Shown one piece after another: positions 34,131-46,100 of a stretch of DNA of 64,000 nt. The position numbers and the translations under genes are program-made. The first letter of the stretch is position 1; each line of letters begins with the position of its first letter. The notes under the pieces are model-generated. The model saw only the letters and a list, made by a program, of their open reading frames with translations, had not been told where the DNA came from and did not search any database. The DNA is from Denticeps clupeoides (taxonomy: Eukaryota > Chordata > Actinopteri > Clupeiformes > Denticipitidae). The stretch is taken from contig NC_041721.1 of the NCBI RefSeq assembly GCF_900700375.1, positions 3,183,489 to 3,247,488 of the forward strand, in the 5' to 3' direction.

Positions 34131-35215
34131 CCATGCTTTTCACTATGTGTTGTACTGCTGTAACTATTCACCAGTTCTGCTCCAACCACCACCTCCACCA
34201 GTCCTCTTTCTCAGGACTAAAACTGCTGGTATGTCAGCATGACCATGCAATGTTACTGGATTACAATAATTGTGGCAGAATGTTCTAGCAGTGTAGGTGA
34301 CCACAGGTTATTGTTTCAGTGTGCCACAGGCTGGAGTCATGTGATGGAGGCTGGATGTCTGGGCCAATCAGGAGGATGCATTACCTCATGGAGGCCTGCA
34401 GACCTCTTGACCATCGCATTGCGGATGCAGCGGCTCTGAATATTTCATTGAGGGGCTCATATTTCTGGACTGCTGGAGGTCAGGCCCCCGGGATCGAGTC
34501 TCTGCACGCGGCCCGTTTCTCGACACTAGAACCCGCCCCCACTCAGCTGTGATCGTGTAGACTGTACAGGGCCAGTAGCAGAGAACATGAGACCCAACAT
34601 CCCAGGATGAGATGTGGACAGAACGCAGGACGAGCTGGTGAATGATGACGAGAAGAGAAGTTATGAGAAGGGAAGTGCAGCTCAGGGTAGATGAGGAGGT
34701 GACATTAAGAGGGACATAATATGTCAAATGTCAAAAGACAAACGACGCCACCGTCACACAGGTCCGCGTTACTCGACACCGCCCCCACCTGGCACGAAGT
34801 GGGTACTACAAACAAGAATAAAGACATTCATATTACACACATATATCTGATGCAATACAAAAATATTACACTTCTATAAATATTATGCACATTCTTCAGG
34901 CAGGCATTCTAGATAGATGCAGCAGGAATCATGGAATTTAATGTGAATTCTGAAGAACACTGTTTAATGTCTGTACATATAAATACTGATTGATACGTTT
35001 TTTTTTTTGCAGTCGATTATCAGTGGGTTTTAAAAAAGGAGAATTTGACTCTTTTGCGATGAACACAGCTGAAACCAAGCAACATTATATTTACTATGAC
35101 TGCCATCTACAGGCAGCACACGCACACACACCGTCTTCATACATATTTAAGATGCCACAAACAACATTATAAATCATAGTTGACCAATAAAAAAAAAAAG
35201 TTATACATTTTCTCT
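34131..35215. other. Intergenic, nothing recognised
   Basis: No gene, hairpin or repeat family that I can name. A poly-T run lies at 35000-35010. Confidence 0.5.
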
Positions 35216-35664
35216 GTCCTTCTTTCAGCCAGATGGAGTTCATGATGTGAAGACACCAACCTCACCCTCAACACAGATAAGATATAGGAGATGTGGACAT
35301 GAGGAAGAAGAGGAGGCCCCATCAGCCACTGATTACCCGGGAGCCTGCAGTGGAGAGGGTGAGAAGCTTTAAATACCTGGGGGTCCACATCACCGAGGAC
35401 CTCAGCTGGTCACTGAACACCACACAGCGGGTCAAGAAGGCCCGACAGTGGCTGCACTTCCCGAGGAGGCTTGGCATGTCAGCCAAGATCCTCAGCAGCT
35501 TCTACAGCTGCATCACCGCCGCTATGGGCTGCAAATGCCTGCAGAGCGTGGTGACAACTGCGGAGAAGATCATCAGGACCCTGCAGAGCATCAACCACCG
35601 CAGAGGCCATCCCGAATAAACAATTCCTTCTTCCCTACTGCCATCCGACTCCTCAACAGATAAA
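35216..35664 (+). mobile_element. LINE remnant, RT C-terminal piece
   Basis: The frame from 35293 gives FKYLGVHITEDLSWSLNT, KILSSFYSC and TAEKIIRTLQSI, the thumb/C-terminal part of LINE reverse transcriptase. It has internal deletions relative to the family and is interrupted by a MITE at 35665. Confidence 0.8.
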
Positions 35665-35853
35665 CTACACGCAAAAAAATTATTTGTTGGGTTAACTTAA
35701 TTCAGTTATGACACCTATTTCCACACATTTGAATGATTCTATTTCAAAACTAAATAGACCAAATAGAAGGGTCCTATTTGCATAATTCAAATGTGTGGAA
35801 ATAGGTGTCATAATTGAATTAGGTTAACCCAACAAATCATTTTTTGAGTGTAG
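35665..35853. mobile_element. MITE with long terminal inverted repeats
   Basis: Starts CTACACGCAAAAAAATTATT and ends AATCATTTTTTGAGTGTAG. The arms are inverted over about 70 bp each (TTGTTGGGTTAAC, GACACCTATTTCCACACATT), so most of the element is a palindrome. LINE sequence continues on both sides. Confidence 0.85.
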
Positions 35854-36076
35854 CTCAGTAATAATTCTGACTCATAAATGTCATTTGCACATCCCCTCCA
35901 TCTACATCATACAGTAATTTTTCTGCCTCTAGCACATCTGCGTACCATACTTTTTATCTTTATTTATAGTGAACATAACTTAATTCGGCATTTGTATGTG
36001 CAAAGAAAGAAATTAATTGTACAGAGAAATGTAATTTCCTCCAAACACATGACAATAAATGCTTTGAAGCCTTGAA
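35854..36076 (+). mobile_element. LINE 3' end after the MITE
   Basis: Continues the 3' UTR of the LINE at 35216, ending ACAATAAATGCTTTGAAGCC. Confidence 0.6.
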
Positions 36077-36171
36077 TCCCCTGCGTCCGGTGGGTCATGC
36101 TGGTGTCGTGTGAAGTGGCCTCTCCAGGTCACATGTCACTTTTACATTTACAGCATTTATCAGATGCAATA

Positions 36172-36358
36172 GGGGTGGTAGTAGCCTAGTGGGTAACACA
36201 CTCGCCTATGAACCAGAAGACCCGGGTTCGAATCCCACTTACTACCATTGTGTCCCTGAGCAAGACACTTAAACCTAAATTGCTCCAGGGGGACTGTCCC
36301 TGTAACTACTGATTGTAAGTCGCTCTGGATAAGGGTGTCTGATAAATGTTGTAAATGC
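36172..36358 (+). mobile_element. SINE family A, full length
   Basis: Head TAGCCTAGTGGGTAACACAC (A box), GGTTCGAATCCC (B box) and tail GATAAGGGTGTCTGATAAAT. An inverted piece of the same tail (CATTTACAGCATTTATCAGA) sits just before it at 36143. Confidence 0.9.
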
Positions 36359-38416
36359 ACATGTCACTTTTGTCATGTCTGCAAACAATAATCGTATGGA
36401 CAAAAAAATTGAATCCTTTAACCAGCCCTAATATGAAAATGACGTTGAAGTACAAACCTGAGCTGGTACTGAGTGGACTTTATTCCATTATCTATTATTA
36501 AAATATGATCAGATGTTCTGGAAGAAATCTAGACACAGATCCCAAACCAACACACAATAAAGCTCACATAACAACCTGCATATACACTGAAGGTTTTATT
36601 TGAGAAAGTCATTTTGCATAATGAGTTTATTATGCACGGACATCTGAGCATTTCTCCTCGACAGCCCCACAAATGTGAGACAATGGGGGCAAATAACCAA
36701 AAATATATCAAATGATACTTTCATTGGCTTCAGTCGCCAGGCATAGACACTCGGGTAACCTCAGTAAAGATGGGAAAGATAAATCTGATTACAGAAAATG
36801 ATATAAAAATACTTTGGCAAACACTTTGCTACTTATGGAATTCCATGGTTTGTTGATTGATTTCCTCCATTTTGCCCCAAACTAGAGTAACTACATAGAC
36901 AAGACATCCATTCCAACCGGACCATATTTATTTACATTTTCTAAAATATCAATTCAACTTTCATACAGACTTTAGAAATGCTTAGAAAAATGTACAAAAT
37001 ATTGATGCAACTCATCAATATTTTGGTTTGTGTTAATGTAATTAAAATGGTTATTAATATCATTGTGTATAAGGTGGTTTGACCCTCAGACCTCTGGTGC
37101 AAAAGTCAATCAAAAACACCACTGATGTTCTCTTGTCCGTTAAGTTCTATGTGTGGAGAACCTAGAGCAGCTTTGAGGTTTGTGGGGTAAATTGAGGGAC
37201 ACAATCCCCTGGAGGACAGCCTGGTCCAATCAGCATCAAGCTCAGAACTGTCCTCCCTCGCTACTCCGATCCATGGCCAAACTCCTGAAGAATCTTTTTA
37301 AACCAGACCAATTGTGATGCTCAGGTCATCTGTTTACATGAACGCTGGCCTGTGATTGGTCGGTTAATGGTTAATTACTGAGAAAACTGTTAAAACAGAA
37401 ACAAACCCAGTCCCACTCTCAGTTCCTATCCAGGAAGAAGTGATTATTCATACAAATACTACGCATATATTTCTACGTGTGTTTGTATGTGTGTGTTGAA
37501 AAGGTTATTGTCCATCCAGCAAAAGTAACTATGTCCCTACATCAAGTCAAACAGCTACTACAGATCAGCACAAGCAAGAGGTGCAATAATGTCTGGCCCC
37601 GCCCACTCCCCGCCCCATCCTGTGAACACAACACTTTACACGGCAAAACTCAAGCCTTCCACAGAAGCTACTACAGCGGAGTATCTCTAGAGTAACGCTA
37701 GTTCCACAAACTCCAAACCACGTTCACTTCAGGTCATGCCACAAAGAGAGAAGAACCTAGAAATTGACCCATATTCATAACAGAAAATGTTCTGCTGGAG
37801 AAAATAAAAATGGACATCGTCCTGGAGCTTCTGAGCCACGATCCACAGTTCAGCTACATGGATCTCCGGCTCATCCATCACAAGAAGCTGAGCCTGACTT
37901 GTGTCCATCAGGACTCTCCACCATGTCTCCACTGGCAGCTTCAGCACAGAGACGGATGGAGTTTGTGCGGGTGGGTGTGAAAAGCAGCAGAAAGTTCAAA
38001 ATAAAATCAAATGAAAGCACATTACGACTGATGAGAGAAAATGTGTGTTCTGGTGTCCCATCTCCTGCTGTTCATTCATTTTTTTCCACACCTTCCTCAC
38101 CCTCTCTCCTTCATTCTTCAACCCACACAAATCCTGTGTCTTCTTTGGTGTCCTGACCACCAGATGGGCATGAGCTACGCGGATCACATGCAGCGGCGAT
38201 ATGCAGAGAATGCATGAGAACGTATGGCTAATACTATCCACCTTTCTGGATGGAAGGAGCAAGGAAAAAAGAAGAAAAAATGAAGGGAAAAACCCAATAA
38301 GGGAACAAAACACACAAGAAAAAGAAGGAGGGGGGGGGTCACCTTGTTTAAATATGAACTTTATAGTCTGATTTCTCATAGTCAGGAAGTCACAGAATCC
38401 ATGAGGTTAAAGGTCA
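36359..38416 (-). other. ube2h: Probable ube2h 3' UTR and downstream sequence
   Basis: No coding. UBE2H genes have long 3' UTRs. A - strand AATAAA (TTTATT at 36595-36600 on +) could end a 1.8-kb 3' UTR. The exact end is not determined. Confidence 0.4.
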
Positions 38417-38563
38417 CTATAACTCCATGTCCTGGGCCTCGTCCTCAGAGAAATCCGACATGGAACTCTCTGACGATGACTCCGCCCCTTCCTCCTGCTC
38501 CTTCAGCGCCTCCTCTGTGGCGTACTTTTGAATGTATTCTGGGTCAAAGAACAAGAAACGTCT

Positions 38564-38599
<36 letters not shown>

Positions 38600-41598
38600 G
38601 AAAGAAAATCTGCATGGAGCTTGTGACTCCAACCTTTGATCTTCTGCTTGTATTCCTCCGGCCGGTGGAGGTACATTGCTGCTGCGTCGCCGTTCAGAGG
38701 GTCGATTGGGTTTGGATACGCCAGCAGCTGAGGCAGAAACGACTCAAATATGTTTGTGAGATCTGTGAAGACAGAAACATCTTAAATCATCAAACGTTCA
38801 TCACGCAGTAGATTAAATAAACAAATCTATCATTTAATTGCCAACGTGATCAATAATCACGGCCTGTGATGGAAATTCGCCAACAGAATGCAGAATATAT
38901 GTCTTCACTGCAGGCGTCCGTTAATAAATGAGCTTGACATGCAGGTAACGTAGATGAACACAGTTTACAGGAGGTGAGCTGCTGGACTCATGGAGAAGGT
39001 CTCAATCAGGCCTGCTTCAGCCTTTTCTTCATTAGATTAGAAGATTAAATTCCCTTTTTCACACTCACCATAAAGAGCTGTCCATGTTTGGTTGATCACA
39101 TCCAAACACACGGTTCCTGATCTGTGATGCACAGAAATGTAAAAGAATCCAGATCAACATGACTGTTAAAATGAGGTATGAAGAAGTATGAATAAACAAG
39201 GCATATAAATGAGGTATAAAGCAAGAACAAAACAAGGTATGAACACATGAGGTATGAAACAAGAATGAATGAGGTATGAAGCAAGAATAAACGAGATATG
39301 ACTACATGAGGTATAAAGCAAGAACAAAACAAGGTATGAACACATGAGGTAAGAACAAAAATGAATGAGGTATGAAGCAAGAATAAACAAGTTATGACTA
39401 CATGAGGTATAAAGCAAGAACAAAACGAGGTATGAATACATGAGGTATGAACACATGAGGTATGAAGCAAGAATAAACAAGATATGAATACATGAAGAGT
39501 ACATGGAATGATTACAGGAACACACTGAGAAGAGCAGTGGCGATGTACATGTTCATGCTGTGCAGAACTTACGCTTCATCGATGTTGGGATGAAATATTT
39601 TATTCATAAATCCTGCAGAAATGAAGCAGAAGAACAGTTCTGGTAAGAGGGCGGCGAGACAATGTGAGACCCCCCCACCACACACAGCCATACCTATGGA
39701 TGGAGATTTGAAGGGATACTTGTCTGGCAGGTCAACCCGCACTTTCCACACCCCTCCTTCATACGCAGCTTTTTACCCAAAACAGAAAAAAAGTGGCTTT
39801 ACATTCGCCATAAATATCAACAGCAATATCTGCTTCTACGGCCATAAACATGCAGTCATCATGCAAAGGGTGAGAGGAACAGAGCAAGGAACATCACACT
39901 TACTCCCTTGTGGTCCATAAAACTTGACAACGAATTCATTAAGTCCACTGAGGATGGTGACTTCGTGCTTACTCTCGATGCTTCGCGCGTTAAGGACCAA
40001 CGATAGAAAGAGTGATAAAACACAGAAACCAGACCAAAACTCACAGAGGAGCCCCACCATCCCAGACACACACACACACAGACAGAGAACATCACATGTA
40101 ATCGTCCTCCTCCACATTCTGAAGCTGGGCCCTGCAGCTCTGCTCTAAACAAACTCCACCACGGCCAGGGAGAAGAAGAAGATGAAGAAGAAGTCTTCGG
40201 GTACCATGGCAAGCTTTCAATCACACACAGTACATCCCTCCCACAACTCTCTCTAGTATTAACATGTATTAACCGTCAATGGTCTCAGCAGCACAGCAGG
40301 AAGTCGAGTCCAACTCAGATGATGAATCTGATCTGAGCTCACGCTTGTCTGGAGGACATGAAGCTGCGATATTGATGAAGCACAATCCTCCTCCTCCTCC
40401 CTACATTCAGAAAAGCTGCTGTTGGGAAACGGAATCGGCACACATACAGAACAACAGGAGGTCCTTGCCTTCCTTCTTTTTCATCATGATACGCTGCAGC
40501 ACAGCACACGGTGACACAACGAAATGTGTCCTCCGCATTCGCTTGTTTCCACCAGAGCGCCGAAAGGGCAGTGGTGGCCTAGCGGTTAAGGAAGCGGCCC
40601 CGTAATCAGAAGGTTGCCGGTTCGAATCCCGATCCGCCAAGGTGCCACTGAGGTGCTTCTGAGCAAAGCACCGTCCCCACACACTGCTCCCCGGGCGCCT
40701 GTCATGGCTGCCCACTGTTCACCAAGGGTGATGGGTTTCACTGTGTGCTCTGCTGTTGTGTATCACAAGTGACAATCACTTCACTTTATCTTTAAAGGGT
40801 GGTAGTAGTCTAGTGGGTAAAACACTCGCCTGTGAACCAGAAGACCCGGGTTCGAATCCCAGTTACTACCACTGTGTCCCTGAGCAAGACACTTAACCCT
40901 GAGTTGCTCCAGGGGGACTGTCCCTGTAAATACTGATTGTAAGTCGCTCTGGATAAGGGCGTCTGATAAATGCTGTAAATGTAAATGTAAATGTAAAGCG
41001 ATGATGGGAGGGCGTGGTGAGCTCAGCACTCTTCCAGGACTAGAAACCCAGATTCCCAGGCCTGGACCGCGATGCACTGCAGGAATGTGAAGTCGGATGA
41101 AGCTGAGAAGACAGTCAAAGGTGCAAGGCGAGGACCACACCTCGTCCCACCTGCTCCACAGGTTCCGCGGACCTCCTGCGGCCCCGCCCTCCGGCGGCTT
41201 CCGGGTGGTAACTGACGGGCCAATCAGTGAGCGTGACACCGCGTGACCCCGCCGCATCAAGTTCATCTTTTCGTACGCAAAGTACGCAAAGATATAAAAG
41301 TACGGTCTGCGTGACACCAAAACACGTCTGAAGCAACTCTAGCGTCCCACAAAAAAAAAACAGAACAGTTAAAATGGGTGTCAACCGTTTGGATCTCTTT
41401 TTAAAAAATGACAACATGTTTTATGAGAAGAGCCTAGATTCGAAGACTGCTCGTCTGCGTGTTACTGCACAAAGCAACAGAAATAAACCATTTAGCCACA
41501 CAGGGCTGCAGTGATCAGCAGGGCAGACGCGCCGTGGAAGGATACAGCTTCACCACGTCCGTGTCCATCCGCCTCTTGCCCGGACTGGGGGACGACAT
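38417..41598 (-). CDS. ube2h: Ubiquitin-conjugating enzyme E2 H
   Basis: Seven exons on the - strand: 41598-41546, 39980-39904, 39768-39694, 39612-39573, 39121-39069, 38762-38634, 38538-38417. They give 182 aa, against 183 in human. The start [18 protein letters not shown] is identical to human. The HPN motif is in exon 4 ([10 protein letters not shown]), the catalytic Cys87 in exon 5 ([15 protein letters not shown]), and the acidic tail ends [16 protein letters not shown]2H passes ubiquitin from E1 to substrates and works with the GID/CTLH (MAEA) ligase, notably in red-cell maturation. The only length change from human is in the acidic tail ([10 protein letters not shown]). Intron 1 holds three SINE pieces and intron 4 a minisatellite. 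Confidence 0.98.
39165..39505 (-). repeat. Minisatellite in ube2h intron 4
   Basis: Degenerate tandem units of about 35-40 bp built from ATGAGGTATGAAGCAAGAAT and AAACAAGATATGAATAC. About eight copies, variably deleted. Confidence 0.8.
40485..40545 (-). mobile_element. SINE family B tail fragment, inverted
   Basis: TGCAGCACAGCACACGGTGA and AAATGTGTCCTCCGCATT are the reverse complement of the SINE B 3' part. It stands head to head with the full copy at 40566. Confidence 0.75.
40566..40788 (+). mobile_element. SINE family B, full length
   Basis: The clearest copy in the window: A box TGGCCTAGCGG, B box GGTTCGAATCC, then the body through GACAATCACTTCACTT. The A- and B-box spacing shows origin from a tRNA. 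Confidence 0.93.
40797..41000 (+). mobile_element. SINE family A, full length, next to SINE B
   Basis: Head TAGTCTAGTGGGTAAAACAC, GGTTCGAATCCC, then GGATAAGGGCGTCTGATAAA and a (TGTAAA)n tail. Only 8 bp after the SINE B end. Confidence 0.92.
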
Positions 41599-41599
41599 G

Positions 41600-41770
41600 T
41601 CTGCGACTTCTACCGGGACGGATCGGGCGCCAGCATTTGCTTTCTGTCCGCAGAAAATCCACCTCCAGCTCCTGGCCGACCAGCCTCTTTCTCTCCGTCC
41701 TGCTGACGCGTCTGGCCCTGATGCTACGTCACTCGCCCGCGACACCACGCCACTGACGTCACAGGCCGCG
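41600..41770 (-). promoter_or_regulatory. ube2h: ube2h promoter with a CRE palindrome
   Basis: GC-rich sequence directly upstream of the ube2h ATG. It contains the full CREB/ATF palindrome TGACGTCA at 41754-41761 and a partial site (TACGTCAC) at 41725. Function is inferred. Confidence 0.5.
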
Positions 41771-42090
41771 CCGAGGTGTAGTTTTTTTTTTTTTTTTTTT
41801 TTTCTCACACACACACTTCCTTTACATAGTTATGGAGCTGTTCACTGGTGTTTACTCCTCGGTTTCTACTTCAATTTGTACTGCAGACCTACACACACAC
41901 ACAGCGACACGATAGTTAAGTTTGCTGACGATGGAGCACTGGTGGGGATGAGGTTCTGTGGCTGTCTCAGTGGTGCCTGGCAAATAACCTGGGTCTGAAC
42001 AATAATAAAACTCAATTTTACCCCCTGAACTTTAACCCAGTGTGAGGTGGTTCTTATACAGCTTTCTTAAAACAATTTAAACCGGCCTAG
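41771..42090. other. Intergenic, upstream of ube2h
   Basis: A 23-bp poly-T run (41781-41803), a short AC tract and unique sequence with an AATAAAAC at 42003. Nothing else recognised. Confidence 0.45.
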
Positions 42091-42091
42091 A

Positions 42092-42252
42092 GTGTAAGGA
42101 AGCGGACTCGTGATTGGAATGTTGCCGAGCAAAGTACCATCCCCACACACTGGATTGGTTAGATGCAGAGACCACATTTTACAGTGTTAAATGTGGGTGC
42201 TGTATTGCTGGGTGCTGTGATGTGTCACATGTAACAACTACTCATGTTCACT
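42092..42252 (+). mobile_element. SINE family B, strongly diverged
   Basis: AAGGAAGCGGACTCGTGATT, GAGCAAAGTACCATCCCCAC and a decayed tail ATGTGTCACATGTAACAACT. Internally deleted. Confidence 0.5.
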
Positions 42253-42254
42253 TA

Positions 42255-42610
42255 AAGGTCCCCTATTATGAATCCTGCTTATGGCCTGTTCACCCTCCCA
42301 CACTCTGGGAGGCGCTACAGGTCCATCAGTGCTAGGACAAACAGACTCAGAGACAGTTTCTTCCCACAATCAATCAATGCAATAAATACACACAAACTCA
42401 TATTATCGCCAGTCACTTTGTGAATAATTGCAACTCTTACATATTCCTATACCATCTAGTTATGTACAATGCTTCATTGTTGACCATAACTTCATGTCAT
42501 ATTAACCAAACATACTGTGTTTTGTGTAAACCGTCTGCACCGTTCATTTCATCATATTTGTAGCATCTTGCTTCAGTATGACAATAAAGGCATAACTAAC
42601 AATTCACAAT
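42255..42610 (+). mobile_element. LINE 3' end
   Basis: The frame reads GRRYRSISARTNRLRDSFF, the usual last residues of fish L2/Rex-type LINEs, then a 3' UTR ending TATGACAATAAAGGCATAAC. Confidence 0.75.
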
Positions 42611-42628
42611 TTAGTTCTGACTACTAGT

Positions 42629-42787
42629 AAGGTGCTAGAAACCTAGAAGACCCAGGTTCAAGTCCCACTTACTGCCATTGTGTCCCTGAGCAAGACACTT
42701 AACCCTGAGTGTCTCTGGGGGGGACTGTCCCTGTAACTACTGATTGTAAGTCGCTCTGGATAAGGGCGTCTGGTAAATGCTGTAAGG
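42629..42787 (+). mobile_element. SINE family A, 5'-truncated
   Basis: CCCAGGTTCAAGTCCCACTT, GTCCCTGAGCAAGACACTTA and GGATAAGGGCGTCTGGTAAA. Confidence 0.85.
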
Positions 42788-42801
42788 CCTCAAATCGCTC
42801 T

Positions 42802-42832
<31 letters not shown>

Positions 42833-43192
42833 CTGAGCAAAACCACAGAAGAAAGCAGAGAGGGACCAGTGACTGCAGTAACGAACATTCCACTCATTTT
42901 TCTATAAAACCTTTATTTCACACCCCTGCAGAAGGGTGGGGAGAAGCTGGGCCTACTGCTGCTCTTCAACTTAGGAAAAAAAATAAGTTAAAGACTAAAA
43001 CAGCTATTTATATATATTTAAAAAAAAAAAAAAAAAAAGGCAAAAAGACGTGGGATTTCTTTTTGTTTTTTTTTACATTTCTATGGCACATCGAACAGAA
43101 ACAAGCTCTTTACGTCACAGCTCACAGCACTGGTCTGAAGGGAAGTTCAGCAGGACTGACGGCCAGTCCTCCACGTGGAGGCGGGGCCGCAT
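42788..43192 (-). other. zc3hc1: zc3hc1 3' UTR region
   Basis: An AC tract (42812-42832), a (T/A)-rich low-complexity stretch at 43013-43075 and a - strand AATAAA (TTTATT near 42912). Likely the end of the zc3hc1 transcript. Confidence 0.45.
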
Positions 43193-46100
43193 CTACTGAG
43201 ATGGAGCGTGGGCCTGCCACTGGCGCAGTATCTGAAACACCCGTTTAGACTTGTCATGAGGACCCTGCAGAACAGAAACGAAGGCGAAGGAGGTCATCAA
43301 TGTACTGTGACTTACACTGAAAACCTGAAACTTTGATCCACAAAGATGGCTAACCTGAGAGGGGCTGGCCCCAACTGGACTCAGGCTCCTCTTCGTGGAC
43401 AGGAAGTGGGCGAGCACCGCCCTCCAGCCAGGAAGGGGCAGCTCAGCCTCCGACCCCAAACGCACGGCGCCCACGACACCGGCGTCCTTGTCCTCCTCCA
43501 CGCTCACCCATGGGCACCAGTCCCTGTGCTGCGCCACCGGGTCAAACGTGTTCCTGTGCAGGGGCGTGTCCTGGAAACCAAACCAAAGTTCCAATCAGAA
43601 TTCAGCAAGTTGGCATGGCGGAGGCTCGATGAGGAGCTGAAATCTTACGGAGCAGCTGGAGGACGAGAGGCGGGGCCGTTTGGGCCTTCGCTGGGGGCTG
43701 GACTGCGGCTCTCCGCCCGCTGCGGCTCCGCCCTCCCCCTGCCCCCTGCTGCGCGTCATGGGCCGCTTCCCCCGAGGCAGGTCCTCCACCGGACTGGGGG
43801 AGTCCATGCTGCGGGTCCGCACCACCAGAGCGGACGGGGTCCCCTCCACCTGCAGCGGCACACCGGCCTTTTAAAGATCTGGACAAAGGGCCTCCGGCAA
43901 ATGCCGCGAAGGGATCCCCACCTGTTCGCCGCCGTGGGAGCGCGTGGAATCTTGGCTACGCAGCTTCATTCGACAGGGGGTCAGGGAGGGTGAGGGCGGG
44001 GTCGACCGGTCGCCGCCGCGGCCGTCCGGAGCGACGTCTGCAGCCACGGCAACGTCCACCTCGCTGCCGGTTCCTTCCATCTGGTGGAAGTTCCACAGTC
44101 CCACCTTACGCATGCAGTAGGAACAGGTGAGGCTGGGCAGGTGCAACGCCTGGAGCTCTGAGCTGCTGAGAGGGGGGAGAACATGAGCCAAAAAAGAAGA
44201 AGAAGAAGAGGGGAACGGGGCAGAGGGGAAGGAACGGAGAGGCGTCTCCTCGTACTTTGCAGACCAGCCACACAGGGCCACGACACAGGCCGCCACCTGG
44301 ACTGACAGCAGCTCGCTGGAAGGTTTCTGGGGGGTCTGGCCAAGTTTCTTCTGCTCTTCCTCGATTAGCTGCAGCAGCACACTGACGGCATCTTCAGTTA
44401 AAGACTGGAAAAGGAGAAGAAACCACCACCTCCACCACATTACTGACAGCCAGAAGATAAAACTTTAACGAGTCAAGGGGGAGGAGCCTGTTTGCAGGAT
44501 TGACAGCTCTCACACGCTACTTCCCCCTCGTGAAAGCGCCTTTAATCCCCATCGGTCATCACGTCACATGCACAATAAAGACCCTCCGCTTAACTTCAGC
44601 AGGGCTCATGAAGAGGTAAATCAGTGAACGTCTCACCATGGCTGTAAGCTGCTCGGCCTTCATCGCAGGCAGCTGCTGCTCCAAAACACAGACACTCTGA
44701 AACCGATCCACGAACCCACTGAGTAGAACCAGCGGCTCACCAACTGGGACCATCCAGAACCTGTCTGCACCAGAAACACTCACATGCATGTCTCTGCCAG
44801 TATATTCATTCTAGGAGTGTTAGAAAATACAGATACAGCAATATATCATGGTCTTTTACGTGGTGATATTGTATCACCAGGGACATCAAATGTCTTTGTA
44901 TAAAATGTTAGCCCAAAAACCAGCTCTGGTTTGTGTTTTGGCTGAATTATTAATGTAACGTGATTCCCACAGATACAGCATCTTGTTTGGACACCTTCTC
45001 ATTCAATGTGTTTTCTTTATTTTCATGACCATTTACGTTGGTAGATTCTCACTGAAGGCATCAAAACTATGAATGAACACATGTGGAGTTATGTACTTAA
45101 CAAAAAGTGGAGACCTGACCTCCACAGTCACCGGACCTGAACCCAATCCAGATGGTTTGGGGTGAGCTGGACCAACAAGTGCTAAACACATCTGGGAACT
45201 CCTTCAAGACTGTTGGAGAAGCATTTCAGGTGACGACCTATTGAAGCTCATCGAGAGAATGCCAAGAGTGTTCAAAGCAAATCAGAGCAAAGAAACTAGA
45301 ATATAAAACATGTTTTCACTTATTTCACCTTTTTTTTACGTAACTCCACATGTGTTCATTCATAGTTTTGATGCCTTCAGTGAGAATCTACCAACGTAAA
45401 TGGTCATGAAAATAAAGAAAACACATTGCATGAGAAGTGTGTCCAAACTTTAGCCCTGTACTGTACAGTATCACAATATGTCATATAATCGTATCATGAC
45501 ACCACTAATTCACCCAAAACCACAGACCCTTCACCACAACACACTAATACAGAGTGTGGAACTCTAGGTCACTAGTCCAACATGAGAAGCAACATTCAAC
45601 CACAGAAGGGCCAGTGGTGGCTCAGTGGGTAGGGAAACCCCAAAACCACCAAAGTGCCACTGAGGTCCCCTTGATCAAGGGCGCGATTTCTACCATCCAC
45701 TGCACCACTGGTGGCCTAGCGTTTAAGGAAGCGGCCCCGTAATCAGAAGGTTGCAGGTTCGAATCCCGACCCGCCAAGGTGCCACTGAGCAAAGCACCGC
45801 TCCCCGGGCACACACTGCTCCCCGGGCACCTGTCATGGCCGCCCACTACTCACTCAGGGTGATGGGTTAAATGCAGAGGACAAATTTCACTGTGTGCACC
45901 GTGTGCTGTGCTGCTGTATGACATGTGCCAATCACTTCACTTTACAGCAAAGAGGTCAGAGGTCAATAACATTCTTCTACCTGGACAGGGAAAATCAGAC
46001 CAGGAGCAGAACTTCTCATGCTGTGCCCGGAGCTGGACTGTCAGCTCCTTCACCCGCGCCTCATCTGTGAAGAGAAGGGTAGGTGGGTAAGGTGCGAGGA

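Noticed and set aside
40566-40640. tRNA gene (A and B boxes present)
   Set aside because: The boxes are the head of a SINE repeated many times. No cloverleaf with paired acceptor stem.
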